From NCBI GenBank assembly GCA_020026285.1, contig JAHHQS010000102.1, positions 1 through 14,341 of the forward strand: DNA of 14,341 nucleotides. Direction: 5' to 3'. The first letter of the stretch is position 1. Each line of letters opens with the position of its first letter. The notes under the pieces are model-generated. The model had not been told where the DNA came from. It did no database searches and was given only the letters and a program-made list of their open reading frames with translations. Positions 8,093 through 14,245 of this stretch are shown piece by piece. Position numbers and translations under genes: made by a program. This stretch comes from Parabacteroides sp. Its GTDB lineage: Bacteria > Bacteroidota > Bacteroidia > Bacteroidales > Tannerellaceae.

Positions 8093-8165
8093 GGCGCATT
8101 CGTCTAGTGGCCTAGGACGCGGCCCTCTCACGGCTGAAACCCGGGTTCGATTCCCGGATGCGCTA
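8093..8165 (+). tRNA. tRNA-Glu, anticodon CTC
   Basis: The 73-base gene folds as a full cloverleaf. Acceptor arms are 8093-8099 and 8158-8164, with A8165 as discriminator. The D arm GTCTAG...AGGAC aligns base for base with E. coli tRNA-Glu. The anticodon stem is 8120-8124 / 8132-8136, with loop CTCTCAC (8125-8131) and anticodon CTC at 8127-8129, which reads GAG. The T arm is CCGGG-TTCGATT-CCCGG. The first acceptor pair is G-U instead of G-C, and the anticodon stem also has one G-U pair. CCA is not encoded. It sits on the opposite strand between meaB and mutA. Confidence 0.95.
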
Positions 8166-8169
8166 CGAT

Positions 8170-8204
8170 AAAGGTGTTACTGTTATAAGTAACACCTTTT
8201 TTAT
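8170..8204 (+). terminator. Terminator of tRNA-Glu
   Basis: A perfect 12-bp stem AAAGGTGTTACT (8170-8181) / AGTAACACCTTT (8188-8199) with a 6-base loop is followed by a T-run (8197-8202). It begins five bases after the tRNA. Confidence 0.92.
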
Positions 8205-8271
8205 TTGATAAAAATTATCTGCTTGACTTTGCTAATTTTCTGTTTAATAACAGATTACTACTATGAAAACA

Positions 8272-8317
8272 AAAGCGACTCGGATATATAGTATATGGCT
8301 TATATCCGAGTCGCTTT
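8272..8317 (-). terminator. Terminator downstream of meaB
   Basis: A perfect 17-bp stem, AAAGCGACTCGGATATA (8272-8288) with its complement at 8301-8317, has a 12-base loop. On the minus strand it ends in TTTTGTTTT. It lies about 20 bases past the meaB stop and ends the DUF1573-meaB transcript. Confidence 0.92.
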
Positions 8318-8337
8318 ATTTAGAGATAAAACTATTT

Positions 8338-9435
8338 CTATTTTTTAGATATGTTATTTAAAAATAAATCCATCATTCGTTTGGCTGCGATGAATGGTGA
8401 TATTTCATTTTGAAGAACTTGATTTTCTGTCTGCGGCAGCATAGAACTTACAGCTTGATTGTTATAGAATGTATCTCGCAATGTATCATTGATACTTTCA
8501 TACATCCAATATTTAGCTTGTTCATGACGTTTGAAATCAAAATATCCACTTTTTTTAGTGAAAGCAGTATATTCTTCAATCATATCCCAAATCTCCTTTA
8601 TACCTATATTATAGTATCCTGAATAAGTTAGCACTTTGGGAGTCCAGCCGGAATCTGCAGGTGGGAATAGGTGGAGCGCATTTCTAAATTGAGAAGCGGC
8701 CATTTGGGCCTTATCAATATTATCTCCATCAGCCTTATTGATGATAATACCATCAGCCATCTCCATTATACCTCTTTTAATCCCTTGTAATTCATCACCT
8801 GTTCCGGCTAATTGTATTAGAAGGAAAAAGTCTACCATCGAATGAACTGCAATTTCACTTTGGCCGACACCTACTGTTTCAACAAATATGGTATCGAAAC
8901 CGGCAGCTTCGCAAAGGATAATGGTCTCGCGAGTCTTTCTAGCGACACCTCCTAAAGAACCTGCGGAAGGAGAAGGACGAATGAATGCATTTTTTTCTCT
9001 GGATAATGTTTCCATTCGTGTCTTGTCGCCAAGGATACTTCCTTTTGAACGTTCACTACTTGGATCAATGGCCAATACTGCAAGTTTATGGCCATTTTTG
9101 ATCTGGTGCATGCCGAAAACATCAATAGATGTACTCTTCCCTGCTCCGGGAACACCTGTTATTCCGATTCGCATGGACTTCCCAGCAAAAGGAAGACATT
9201 TTTCTATAATTTCCTGAGCTATCTGCTGATGCTCGTGTTTGGAACTTTCTACAAGTGTTACAGCTTGACTCAGGATTGTAATATTCCCTTTCAGAATACC
9301 TTCTACGAATTCTGCCGGAGTATATTGTTTACGTTTGACTCTCTTTTTTATATAAGGATTTATAGTAGGGACATCTCTAACACCTTTGTTTACTTTTAAA
9401 CCTTTATATAAATCGTCGTTTTCAGGGTGTTCCAT
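8338..9435 (-). CDS. meaB: MeaB-type G-protein chaperone of methylmalonyl-CoA mutase
   Basis: MeaB (MMAA/ArgK family) is a SIMIBI-class GTPase that gates loading of adenosylcobalamin into the mutase and protects the enzyme from inactivation. The 365-residue protein has Walker A GVPGAGKS (94-101), the AIDPSS loop (122-127), the switch/Walker B region ETVGVGQ (186-192) and the base-specifying NKAD (233-236). The C-terminal segment (about 310-365) is the helical dimerisation arm of the family. About 35 N-terminal residues, rich in K and R, precede the usual family start, as in the longer members. It lies near mutA-mutB but in a separate transcript, split off by tRNA-Glu and two terminators. It is 11 bases downstream of the 372-residue DUF1573 gene and so probably shares that gene's mRNA. 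Confidence 0.95.
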   Translation of the reverse strand: MEHPENDDLYKGLKVNKGVRDVPTINPYIKKRVKRKQYTPAEFVEGILKGNITILSQAVTLVESSKHEHQQIAQEIIEKCLPFAGKSMRIGITGVPGAGKSTSIDVFGMHQIKNGHKLAVLAIDPSSERSKGSILGDKTRMETLSREKNAFIRPSPSAGSLGGVARKTRETIILCEAAGFDTIFVETVGVGQSEIAVHSMVDFFLLIQLAGTGDELQGIKRGIMEMADGIIINKADGDNIDKAQMAASQFRNALHLFPPADSGWTPKVLTYSGYYNIGIKEIWDMIEEYTAFTKKSGYFDFKRHEQAKYWMYESINDTLRDTFYNNQAVSSMLPQTENQVLQNEISPFIAAKRMMDLFLNNISKK

Positions 9436-9446
9436 AATGTTAACTT

Positions 9447-10565
9447 TTATTTGTGAGCTGTTACTTTTAATAATCGTACTGGTCCGTTTGGATCATTACT
9501 TATGATATTAACTAAAGCTTCTAATCTAACTTTTACATCTTTAGGGTGGATAGAAACTTTATATGTAGTCGTTTCTCCAGGTTTTATAATTTTCTTACCT
9601 CTATTAATTGATAAAATTTCATTATCAGAAGTGAAACTATAAATATGTAAATCAGATTTTCCTTTGTTTGTTATATCCACAGTTCCTGTTATCTTCGTTT
9701 TGAGGAAAGGAATCTTGTTCTTTTTAGAAGGAATTTTTCCAAAATCTAATAGAGTTCCGGATATATGTATCGATGGTCCTTTTGCTTTATCTTTAGCAGA
9801 AAGGTCACTGAAATCATCAATAACATTTGCTGCTATTGATATTTCTTCGGTCAAATCTTTTTCACCTGGAGATTTTATCGTTAATGGTAAATCTAATAAA
9901 GTTCGCCCTTTGTTCTTTATTTTTCTTCCATCTATTAAGAATGTTATTTCTCCTGTTTCTTCAGGCATTAAAGATTTCGGACGTACATCTACTATTAAAT
10001 ATTCTGGTATTTTCCCGAAATCTAACTTTACGGAAGTCTTGCCCTCGTTCTTAATACTTATTTTAGCACCAATACTCTCATTTTGCCTCAAATTGTTGAA
10101 CAAAATATTTTTTGTATGCAGTTTGAGATTTCCGATAGCATAAGGATAGGTGAATTCCGGAGTCAATTGTTTTTCTATAACATTTCCTTTGATAGCCAGA
10201 TTGTAACGACTTTTTTCGGCGTTACTATGGATGGTAATCGTTTTATAAAAAGGTCCAGGTCTTCCATTTGGATTATATGTAATCTTTAATAGTCCGGTTT
10301 GACCTGCCTTTATAGGTTCTTTTGTCCATTCTGGTTTGGTACAACCGCATGAGGCTGTGACGCGTGAAATAACTAATGGTTTATGACCTTTGTTAGTGAT
10401 TTTAAAAACATGTGATGCCAACCCTTTAGCTTCTTCTATAGAGCCAAAGTTGAATACCTGCTGATCAATTTCAATCTGAGCTCTGTCTTGTGCATAGGAG
10501 CTTGTGAATGGACCGCAGATATAGATATATAATATAAAGAGTATAATTTGTCTGATTTTCGACAT
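9447..10565 (-). CDS. DUF1573 exported protein with three Ig-like (ASH-type) domains
   Basis: The 372-residue protein begins with a signal peptide (hydrophobic 7-20, likely cleavage after SSYA, residue 25) and has no lipobox, so it should be periplasmic. Residues about 28-128 form a DUF1573 domain with the hallmarks FNFGSI (38-43), ITNKG (56-60) and ASCGCTKPEW (71-80; C73 and C75). Two more beta-rich repeats follow, each opening like the first: ILFNNLRQNESIGAKISIKN at 154-173 and LLDFGKIPSKKN at 272-283. These resemble the ASPM/SPD-2/Hydin fold but lack the Cys-Gly-Cys motif. DUF1573 proteins are frequent in Bacteroidetes; their function is not established. The first domain is closely similar to the whole 126-residue neighbour 37 bases upstream, so the pair probably arose by duplication. 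Confidence 0.85.
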   Translation of the reverse strand: MSKIRQIILFILYIYICGPFTSSYAQDRAQIEIDQQVFNFGSIEEAKGLASHVFKITNKGHKPLVISRVTASCGCTKPEWTKEPIKAGQTGLLKITYNPNGRPGPFYKTITIHSNAEKSRYNLAIKGNVIEKQLTPEFTYPYAIGNLKLHTKNILFNNLRQNESIGAKISIKNEGKTSVKLDFGKIPEYLIVDVRPKSLMPEETGEITFLIDGRKIKNKGRTLLDLPLTIKSPGEKDLTEEISIAANVIDDFSDLSAKDKAKGPSIHISGTLLDFGKIPSKKNKIPFLKTKITGTVDITNKGKSDLHIYSFTSDNEILSINRGKKIIKPGETTTYKVSIHPKDVKVRLEALVNIISNDPNGPVRLLKVTAHK

Positions 10566-10602
10566 ATTATAAGTATGTTAAAAGTATAATTTTATATAGT
10601 GA

Positions 10603-10983
10603 TTATTTTACTTTCCCTTTTATTGTTAGTATGTAACTGCCTCTTTTCCCATTACTATAAATAGAAATGGACTTGGCAAATACACCTGGTCTGTTCGCAG
10701 GATTATAAGTGATCTTAACATTGGCTGTTTTTCCGGGGGCAATAGGCTCTTTTGGCCATTCAGGAGTAGTACAACCGCAAGATGCTATAACTCTTGTTAA
10801 AATTAAAGGCGAATTTCCTTTATTCTCAATAATAAATGTATGTGATACTTTACCATCGGCTTCGTTAATTTCTCCAAAATCAAATGTTGATTCTTTTGTA
10901 GATAAAACGGCTTGCTTTTGTTGAGCATAAGTGGCACTGATGGAAAGAATAAGAATAGATAGTAAGTAAATTATTCGTTTCAT
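10603..10983 (-). CDS. Small single-domain DUF1573 exported protein
   Basis: I take the ATG at 10983 as start, giving 126 residues with a clean signal peptide (KR, then hydrophobic 4-18, cleavage after TYA, residue 20). An in-frame ATG at 11115 would add 44 residues, overlap the divergent peptidase gene and sit upstream of the promoter, so I reject it. The mature part is one DUF1573 domain: FDFGEI (34-39), IENKG (52-56), ASCGCTTPEW (67-76, C69/C71), ITYNPANRPG (91-100) and a C-terminal ILTIKGKVK strand. It matches residues 28-128 of the next protein over its full length. The two cysteines could form a redox or metal site in the periplasm, but this is inference. It is first of an apparent three-gene operon ending in meaB. 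Confidence 0.85.
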   Translation of the reverse strand: MKRIIYLLSILILSISATYAQQKQAVLSTKESTFDFGEINEADGKVSHTFIIENKGNSPLILTRVIASCGCTTPEWPKEPIAPGKTANVKITYNPANRPGVFAKSISIYSNGKRGSYILTIKGKVK

Positions 10984-11014
10984 TTTCTTTTGATTTTTAG
11001 AGTATTTAATTTTA

Positions 11015-11022
11015 CAAATATA
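11015..11022 (-). promoter_or_regulatory. -7 box for the DUF1573-meaB operon
   Basis: TATATTTG on the minus strand (11022-11015) is an exact TAnnTTTG. No good TTTG occurs at the proper distance upstream, so the promoter may be weak or activator-dependent. The leader to the ATG at 10983 would be about 25 bases. Confidence 0.5.
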
Positions 11023-11069
11023 ATGATTATGTAGAAATGTAGATATAAATTTATTGCGAATTTCAAAAT

Positions 11070-11075
11070 AGGAGG
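11070..11075 (+). promoter_or_regulatory. Strong Shine-Dalgarno of the S41 peptidase gene
   Basis: AGGAGG ends nine bases before the ATG at 11085. Apart from hpf, no other start in the window has such a site, and Bacteroidia ribosomes generally mask the pairing sequence, so this is unusual here. Confidence 0.75.
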
Positions 11076-11084
11076 TTTGACAAA

Positions 11085-12449
11085 ATGAAATATTTAAAGT
11101 TTTTATTCTTTTCATTGGTGCTATTTAGTTGTACAAGAGATGAATTATTTGAAAATGAAGAGGAATTGGTCTCAGCTCAAGCTGAAATGAACAGTTGGAT
11201 TTATGATTCGATGGATAAATATTATTTGTGGTACGAGAATTTACCGGAAAAAAGTTCTTTAGACTTAGATACGGAACCGAGTGAATTCTTCAATTCTTTA
11301 TTATCAAATAACGATGGTAAAAAAAATACTGTTTTTTCTCATATGGAATATGAAGATTCTGATTTGAAGAAAACTCGATCGTCAAATGATGAGATTCTTT
11401 CATATGGTTTTGAATATTTTTTGGTGAAAATAAATAATCATGGAGGATTGGCGGCACTGGTAAATTTAGTTTACCCGAACTCTCCTGCAATGGAAGCTGG
11501 CTTAAAAAGAGGAGATCTGATTCTTAAAGTCAATGGCATTTCACTGAATAGTGAGAATTTTTATGATTGTATTGATGCTCCAAAGTCTTCTGCAAGATTA
11601 TTGTTGGGAGAAGTATTGTCGGATAATAGATATAAGGAGGGAAAGGAAATACATATTTCATCACCGCGTATAGTTCCTGTCAAATCTGTTTACAAGGACA
11701 CCATATTGCACGTTGATGGTAGGAAAATCGGATATTTGATGTATAATTCGTTCGAAAAAGAAGGGGATGATGATTTACGTATGGTTTCTCGGAAGTTTAA
11801 TACAGCACAGATTGATGCAATGGTCTTGGATTTGAGATACAATCCTGGCGGTGATTTGAATTCAGCGCAATTGCTAGGAACATTGTTGGCTCCGCAAGAT
11901 ATATTAAATCGACGTTTTGTAACTTTAGTGTTTAATGATAAAGTGAATATTCGTCGTGAAATTATGTTCGATAAAAACGTAATTGGACGCGGTGTTAATT
12001 TGGATATGCGTAAATTATATGTTATAGTTAGCGGATTTAGCGCTTCGGCTTCGGAAGCGGTAGTTAATGGACTAAAACCATATTTGAAAGATGAATTAGT
12101 TTTAATTGGGGAAACAACATTTGGTAAAAATGTAGGTCAGATATTGTTGGAAAATGCAAAATGGCCATCGTTGGAATTATGGCCAACTGCCTTTAGAATA
12201 TATAATTCTGATGATTTTGGTGATTATGCGAATGGAATTGTTCCAGAATACAGGTGTAGCGAAGGGCTTCGATTAGGTGAATTGGGAACTTTGAGTGATG
12301 CCTTGTTGTTACAAGCAATTAATCTGATAAAAGGGGAAGGAGCAGAATATATAAGAACGAAGTCTGAGTCATCTCCTTTTGAAATTGTTTATTCTTCTTT
12401 TTCAGAAAAGCAACCATCGTGTTATATCTCGAATATAAGAGAAAAGTAG
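11085..12449 (+). CDS. S41-family (C-terminal processing-type) peptidase lipoprotein
   Basis: The 454-residue protein has a lipobox (SLVLFSC, C16) followed by an acidic stretch (DELFENEEE, 19-27), which suggests a lipid-anchored envelope protein. An N-terminal helical part (30-85) leads to a PDZ domain (about 104-165, with NSPAMEAGLKRGDLILKVNG at 132-151). The S41 core is at about 210-390. IGYLMYNSF (215-223), LDLRYNPGG (248-256), SASASE (319-324; probable nucleophile Ser321) and GETTFGK (342-348; general base K348) are all present, so it should be active by a Ser/Lys dyad. Length is typical of the Bacteroidetes S41 lipoproteins. Substrate is unknown. It is divergent from the DUF1573 genes, about 100 bases apart, and no clear promoter or terminator could be assigned. 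The strong Shine-Dalgarno supports the start. Confidence 0.9.
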   Translation: MKYLKFLFFSLVLFSCTRDELFENEEELVSAQAEMNSWIYDSMDKYYLWYENLPEKSSLDLDTEPSEFFNSLLSNNDGKKNTVFSHMEYEDSDLKKTRSSNDEILSYGFEYFLVKINNHGGLAALVNLVYPNSPAMEAGLKRGDLILKVNGISLNSENFYDCIDAPKSSARLLLGEVLSDNRYKEGKEIHISSPRIVPVKSVYKDTILHVDGRKIGYLMYNSFEKEGDDDLRMVSRKFNTAQIDAMVLDLRYNPGGDLNSAQLLGTLLAPQDILNRRFVTLVFNDKVNIRREIMFDKNVIGRGVNLDMRKLYVIVSGFSASASEAVVNGLKPYLKDELVLIGETTFGKNVGQILLENAKWPSLELWPTAFRIYNSDDFGDYANGIVPEYRCSEGLRLGELGTLSDALLLQAINLIKGEGAEYIRTKSESSPFEIVYSSFSEKQPSCYISNIREK

Positions 12450-12488
12450 AGTATCTCAATAATTTTGAAATATTTAGTAGATAGAGAT

Positions 12489-12519
12489 TTTGAATTAAAA
12501 GTTATATATAATATCTTTG
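12489..12519 (+). promoter_or_regulatory. Upstream promoter P1 of rpsU
   Basis: TTTG (12489-12492), 19 bases, TATCTTTG (12512-12519) followed by CGACG. It matches the consensus in all fixed positions. Transcription would begin near 12526 and give a leader of about 205 bases. Confidence 0.75.
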
Positions 12520-12526
12520 CGACGTT

Positions 12527-12553
12527 TTTCAAATTATCAAGTTTAATTTGAAA
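12527..12553 (+). promoter_or_regulatory. Hairpin at the 5' end of the P1 rpsU transcript
   Basis: TTTCAAATTA (12527-12536) and TAATTTGAAA (12544-12553) form a perfect 10-bp stem with a 7-base loop, starting about one base after the predicted P1 start. No T-run follows, so it is not a terminator. It may stabilise the mRNA or be a protein-binding site. Confidence 0.5.
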
Positions 12554-12651
12554 CGGGAACTAAAAAAGAATGTTTAATTAAAGATCAGACTTGGAAAGGG
12601 GGCTGTTGAATTTATTATAATAATTAAAAAATAAGAATATTTGGCGGAAAG

Positions 12652-12683
12652 TTTGGTAGATAGTGAAACTATCTGTAATTTTG
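12652..12683 (+). promoter_or_regulatory. Proximal promoter P2 of rpsU, with a palindrome in its spacer
   Basis: TTTG (12652-12655), 20 bases, TAATTTTG (12676-12683) is a full match, followed by CTGCCCG. The spacer is almost filled by the perfect palindrome AGATAGT-GAA-ACTATCT (12658-12674), placed where a bound regulator would block RNA polymerase. Start near 12690, leader of about 43 bases. Confidence 0.75.
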
Positions 12684-12732
12684 CTGCCCGTTTTAAGAAT
12701 GTATTAATTAAACAAAATAACAAATTAAAATT

Positions 12733-12924
12733 ATGATCGTAGTTCCATTAAAAGAAGGCGAAAACATTGAAAAAGCGCTGAAGAAATTCAAGAGAAAATT
12801 CGAAAAAACAGGTGTTGTTAAAGAATTAAGAGGTCGTCAGGCTTTTGAAAAACCTTCAGTTTCAAAAAGAAAGCAAATGATGCGTGCCGTTTATGTACAG
12901 CATTTGCAGCAGACTGAAGAATAA
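12733..12924 (+). CDS. rpsU: Small ribosomal subunit protein bS21
   Basis: The 63-residue, strongly basic protein (MIVVPLKEGE start, then a lysine/arginine-rich helical part) is a normal-length bS21 of the Bacteroidetes type. bS21 binds the platform of the 30S subunit near the 3' end of 16S rRNA. In the Flavobacterium johnsoniae ribosome structure, bS21 with bS18 and bS6 sequesters the anti-Shine-Dalgarno, and Tyr54 of bS21 stacks on a base of it. This protein has a Tyr at position 54 (RAVYVQHL), so the same role is likely. There is no Shine-Dalgarno before the ATG, which is preceded by an AT-rich stretch ending ATT. Two promoters lie upstream; xerC and hpf follow on the same strand. Confidence 0.97.
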   Translation: MIVVPLKEGENIEKALKKFKRKFEKTGVVKELRGRQAFEKPSVSKRKQMMRAVYVQHLQQTEE

Positions 12925-12966
12925 TTCATAGAAAAACTTGTTTTTTTAGAAACTAATTTCTATATT

Positions 12967-12991
12967 CGTTGCATAATCTTTAGATGCAATG
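12967..12991 (+). promoter_or_regulatory. Hairpin just before the recombinase start
   Basis: CGTTGCAT (12967-12974) can pair with ATGCAATG (12984-12991), eight pairs including one G-U, with a 9-base loop. It ends five bases before the ATG at 12997 and could limit initiation there. No promoter was recognised in the 72-base gap after rpsU. A nearby right arm TTTCTAT (12957-12963) can pair with either of two upstream copies, ATAGAAA (12928-12934) or TAGAAA (12947-12952). Confidence 0.35.
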
Positions 12992-12996
12992 AGACG

Positions 12997-13908
12997 ATGC
13001 TGGTTGAAGATTTCTTACATTATTTACGTTATGAACGAGGCTATTCTGAATATACGATAACATCGTATAAGAAAGATTTAGAACAGTTTATAGCTTTTAT
13101 TAAGAAACGTTCAACCAGTTTGTCTTTTCCGGAGGATGTTGATTCTGATTTGGTGAGGAATTGGATCGTCCAACTGATGGATGACAAGTATTCTTCTACT
13201 ACGGTGAACCGGAAACTAAGCTCTTTGAAATCTTTTTTTAAATATCTCATGAAGCAGAAAATTCTTTCTGTTAATCCGGTGAGATTGATTGTTGGTCCAA
13301 AAAATAAAAAAAGTCTTCCTTATTTTGTGAAGGATCATGATATGGAAATGATTTTGGATCAAGATCAAAACGAATCGGATGGGGATTTTGAATGTGTGAG
13401 GGATCATTTGATTGTGGAAATGCTTTATGATACGGGGATGCGACGTTCTGAATTGGTCGAGTTGAAAGATGTTGATGTTGATTATGAATTGATGCAGATA
13501 AAAGTAACAGGAAAGCGAAATAAACAACGTTTGATACCCTTTGCTGAAGGTTTGAAAGGTTTGATGAAAGCATTTCAAAAGATTCGTAATAATGAGGTAG
13601 GAGTGAGTGACTGGTTTTTCGTTAGAAAGACAGGAGAGAAGATGTCACCAATGATGATATATTATATAGTGAAAAAAAAATTATCAGAAATACCTACATT
13701 GGCTAAGAAAAGCCCTCATGTATTACGTCATTCATTTGCAACTAGTATGTTAAATAATGGCGCGGAGTTGAATGCTGTTAAAGATTTGTTAGGTCATAGC
13801 AGTTTGGCTTCAACCAGTATTTACACACATACATCCTTTGAGGAATTAAAAAAAGTGTATCATGCTCATCCTCGAGCGAAAAAAAAAGGAGGTAATTATG
13901 GAAATTAG
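12997..13908 (+). CDS. xerC: Tyrosine recombinase of the XerC/XerD type
   Basis: Xer recombinases resolve chromosome dimers at dif together with FtsK. The 303-residue protein has the N-terminal core-binding domain (about 1-85; SAM-like fold, LRYERGYSEYTITSYKKDL at 10-28) and the catalytic domain with the full set of residues: R149 (TGMRRSEL), K173 (TGKRNKQR), H241 and R244 (HVLRH), H267 (LGHSS) and nucleophile Y276 (STSIYTH). Length is standard for Xer, and the site in a ribosomal cluster with no flanking repeats argues against a mobile integrase. Which of the two Xer partners it is cannot be settled here; xerC is the likely name because another Xer is usually encoded elsewhere. The last 11 bases overlap the hpf start, and its final codons contain the hpf Shine-Dalgarno. 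Confidence 0.9.
   Translation: MLVEDFLHYLRYERGYSEYTITSYKKDLEQFIAFIKKRSTSLSFPEDVDSDLVRNWIVQLMDDKYSSTTVNRKLSSLKSFFKYLMKQKILSVNPVRLIVGPKNKKSLPYFVKDHDMEMILDQDQNESDGDFECVRDHLIVEMLYDTGMRRSELVELKDVDVDYELMQIKVTGKRNKQRLIPFAEGLKGLMKAFQKIRNNEVGVSDWFFVRKTGEKMSPMMIYYIVKKKLSEIPTLAKKSPHVLRHSFATSMLNNGAELNAVKDLLGHSSLASTSIYTHTSFEELKKVYHAHPRAKKKGGNYGN
13887..13892 (+). promoter_or_regulatory. Strong Shine-Dalgarno of hpf, inside the end of xerC
   Basis: AGGAGG, preceded by an A-run and followed by T, lies five bases before the hpf ATG at 13898. It decides the start: an in-frame ATG at 13862 has no such site and would add 12 residues of poor family fit. Confidence 0.85.
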
Positions 13909-14197
13909 AATTCAGGCGATTCATTTTGATGCAACAAAACAGTTAGAAGTTTTTATTCAGAAAAAAGTCACCAAGTTGGAGCAGTACTTCGACGGCATAA
14001 TATCAGCAGAGGTTACATTAAAGGTGGTAAAACCTGAAACTGCAATGAATAAGAATGCAAGTATTTTGTTGAAGATAAAGAATGGAGATTGCTTCGCTGA
14101 GAAGACTGATGACTCTTTTGAGGCTGCAATTGACGGTTGTGTGGAAGCTTTGGAGAAACAATTAGTTAAATTCAAAGAAAAAAGCAGAACTAAATAA
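13898..14197 (+). CDS. hpf: Ribosome hibernation-promoting factor, short form
   Basis: HPF/YfiA proteins bind the 30S channel for mRNA and tRNA and silence ribosomes in slow growth. The 99-residue protein starts MEIRIQAIHFDAT, the usual first strand of the family, and shows the beta-alpha-beta-beta-beta-alpha pattern, with helix 1 at about 13-30, strands at about 36-45, 53-62 and 64-68, and a C-terminal helix at about 71-95 that ends in a basic tail (KFKEKSRTK). It lacks the C-terminal dimerisation domain of long HPF, so it is the short form. Its start overlaps the recombinase gene by 11 bases, which suggests translational coupling, yet it also has its own AGGAGG site. It is probably transcribed from the rpsU promoters, since no nearer promoter was found. 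Confidence 0.93.
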   Translation: MEIRIQAIHFDATKQLEVFIQKKVTKLEQYFDGIISAEVTLKVVKPETAMNKNASILLKIKNGDCFAEKTDDSFEAAIDGCVEALEKQLVKFKEKSRTK

Positions 14198-14214
14198 AAA
14201 AAAACGGTAGAAAA

Positions 14215-14245
14215 TTTGGTGTATAAGAAATAATGCCTAAATTTG
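14215..14245 (+). promoter_or_regulatory. Promoter of the tRNA-Thr transcript
   Basis: TTTG (14215-14218), 19 bases, TAAATTTG (14238-14245) followed by CAGCCG is a full consensus match. The start would be near 14252, about 38 bases before the tRNA. It begins 18 bases after the hpf stop. Confidence 0.75.

Noticed and set aside
8093..8204. tRNA-Glu as an attachment site of an integrated element
   Set aside because: I found no repeat of the tRNA 3' end nearby and no foreign genes; both sides are core metabolic genes.
9664..10143. 159-codon ORF antisense to the DUF1573 gene
   Set aside because: The minus-strand gene has a signal peptide, conserved motifs and operon context; the antisense frame has none.
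10984..11115. Longer DUF1573 protein from an ATG at 11115
   Set aside because: It would overlap the divergent peptidase gene and start upstream of the -7 box, and the clean signal peptide begins at 10983.
12997..13908. Mobile-element integrase
   Set aside because: All features are those of a housekeeping Xer protein in a ribosomal cluster; no flanking direct repeats or cargo genes are seen.
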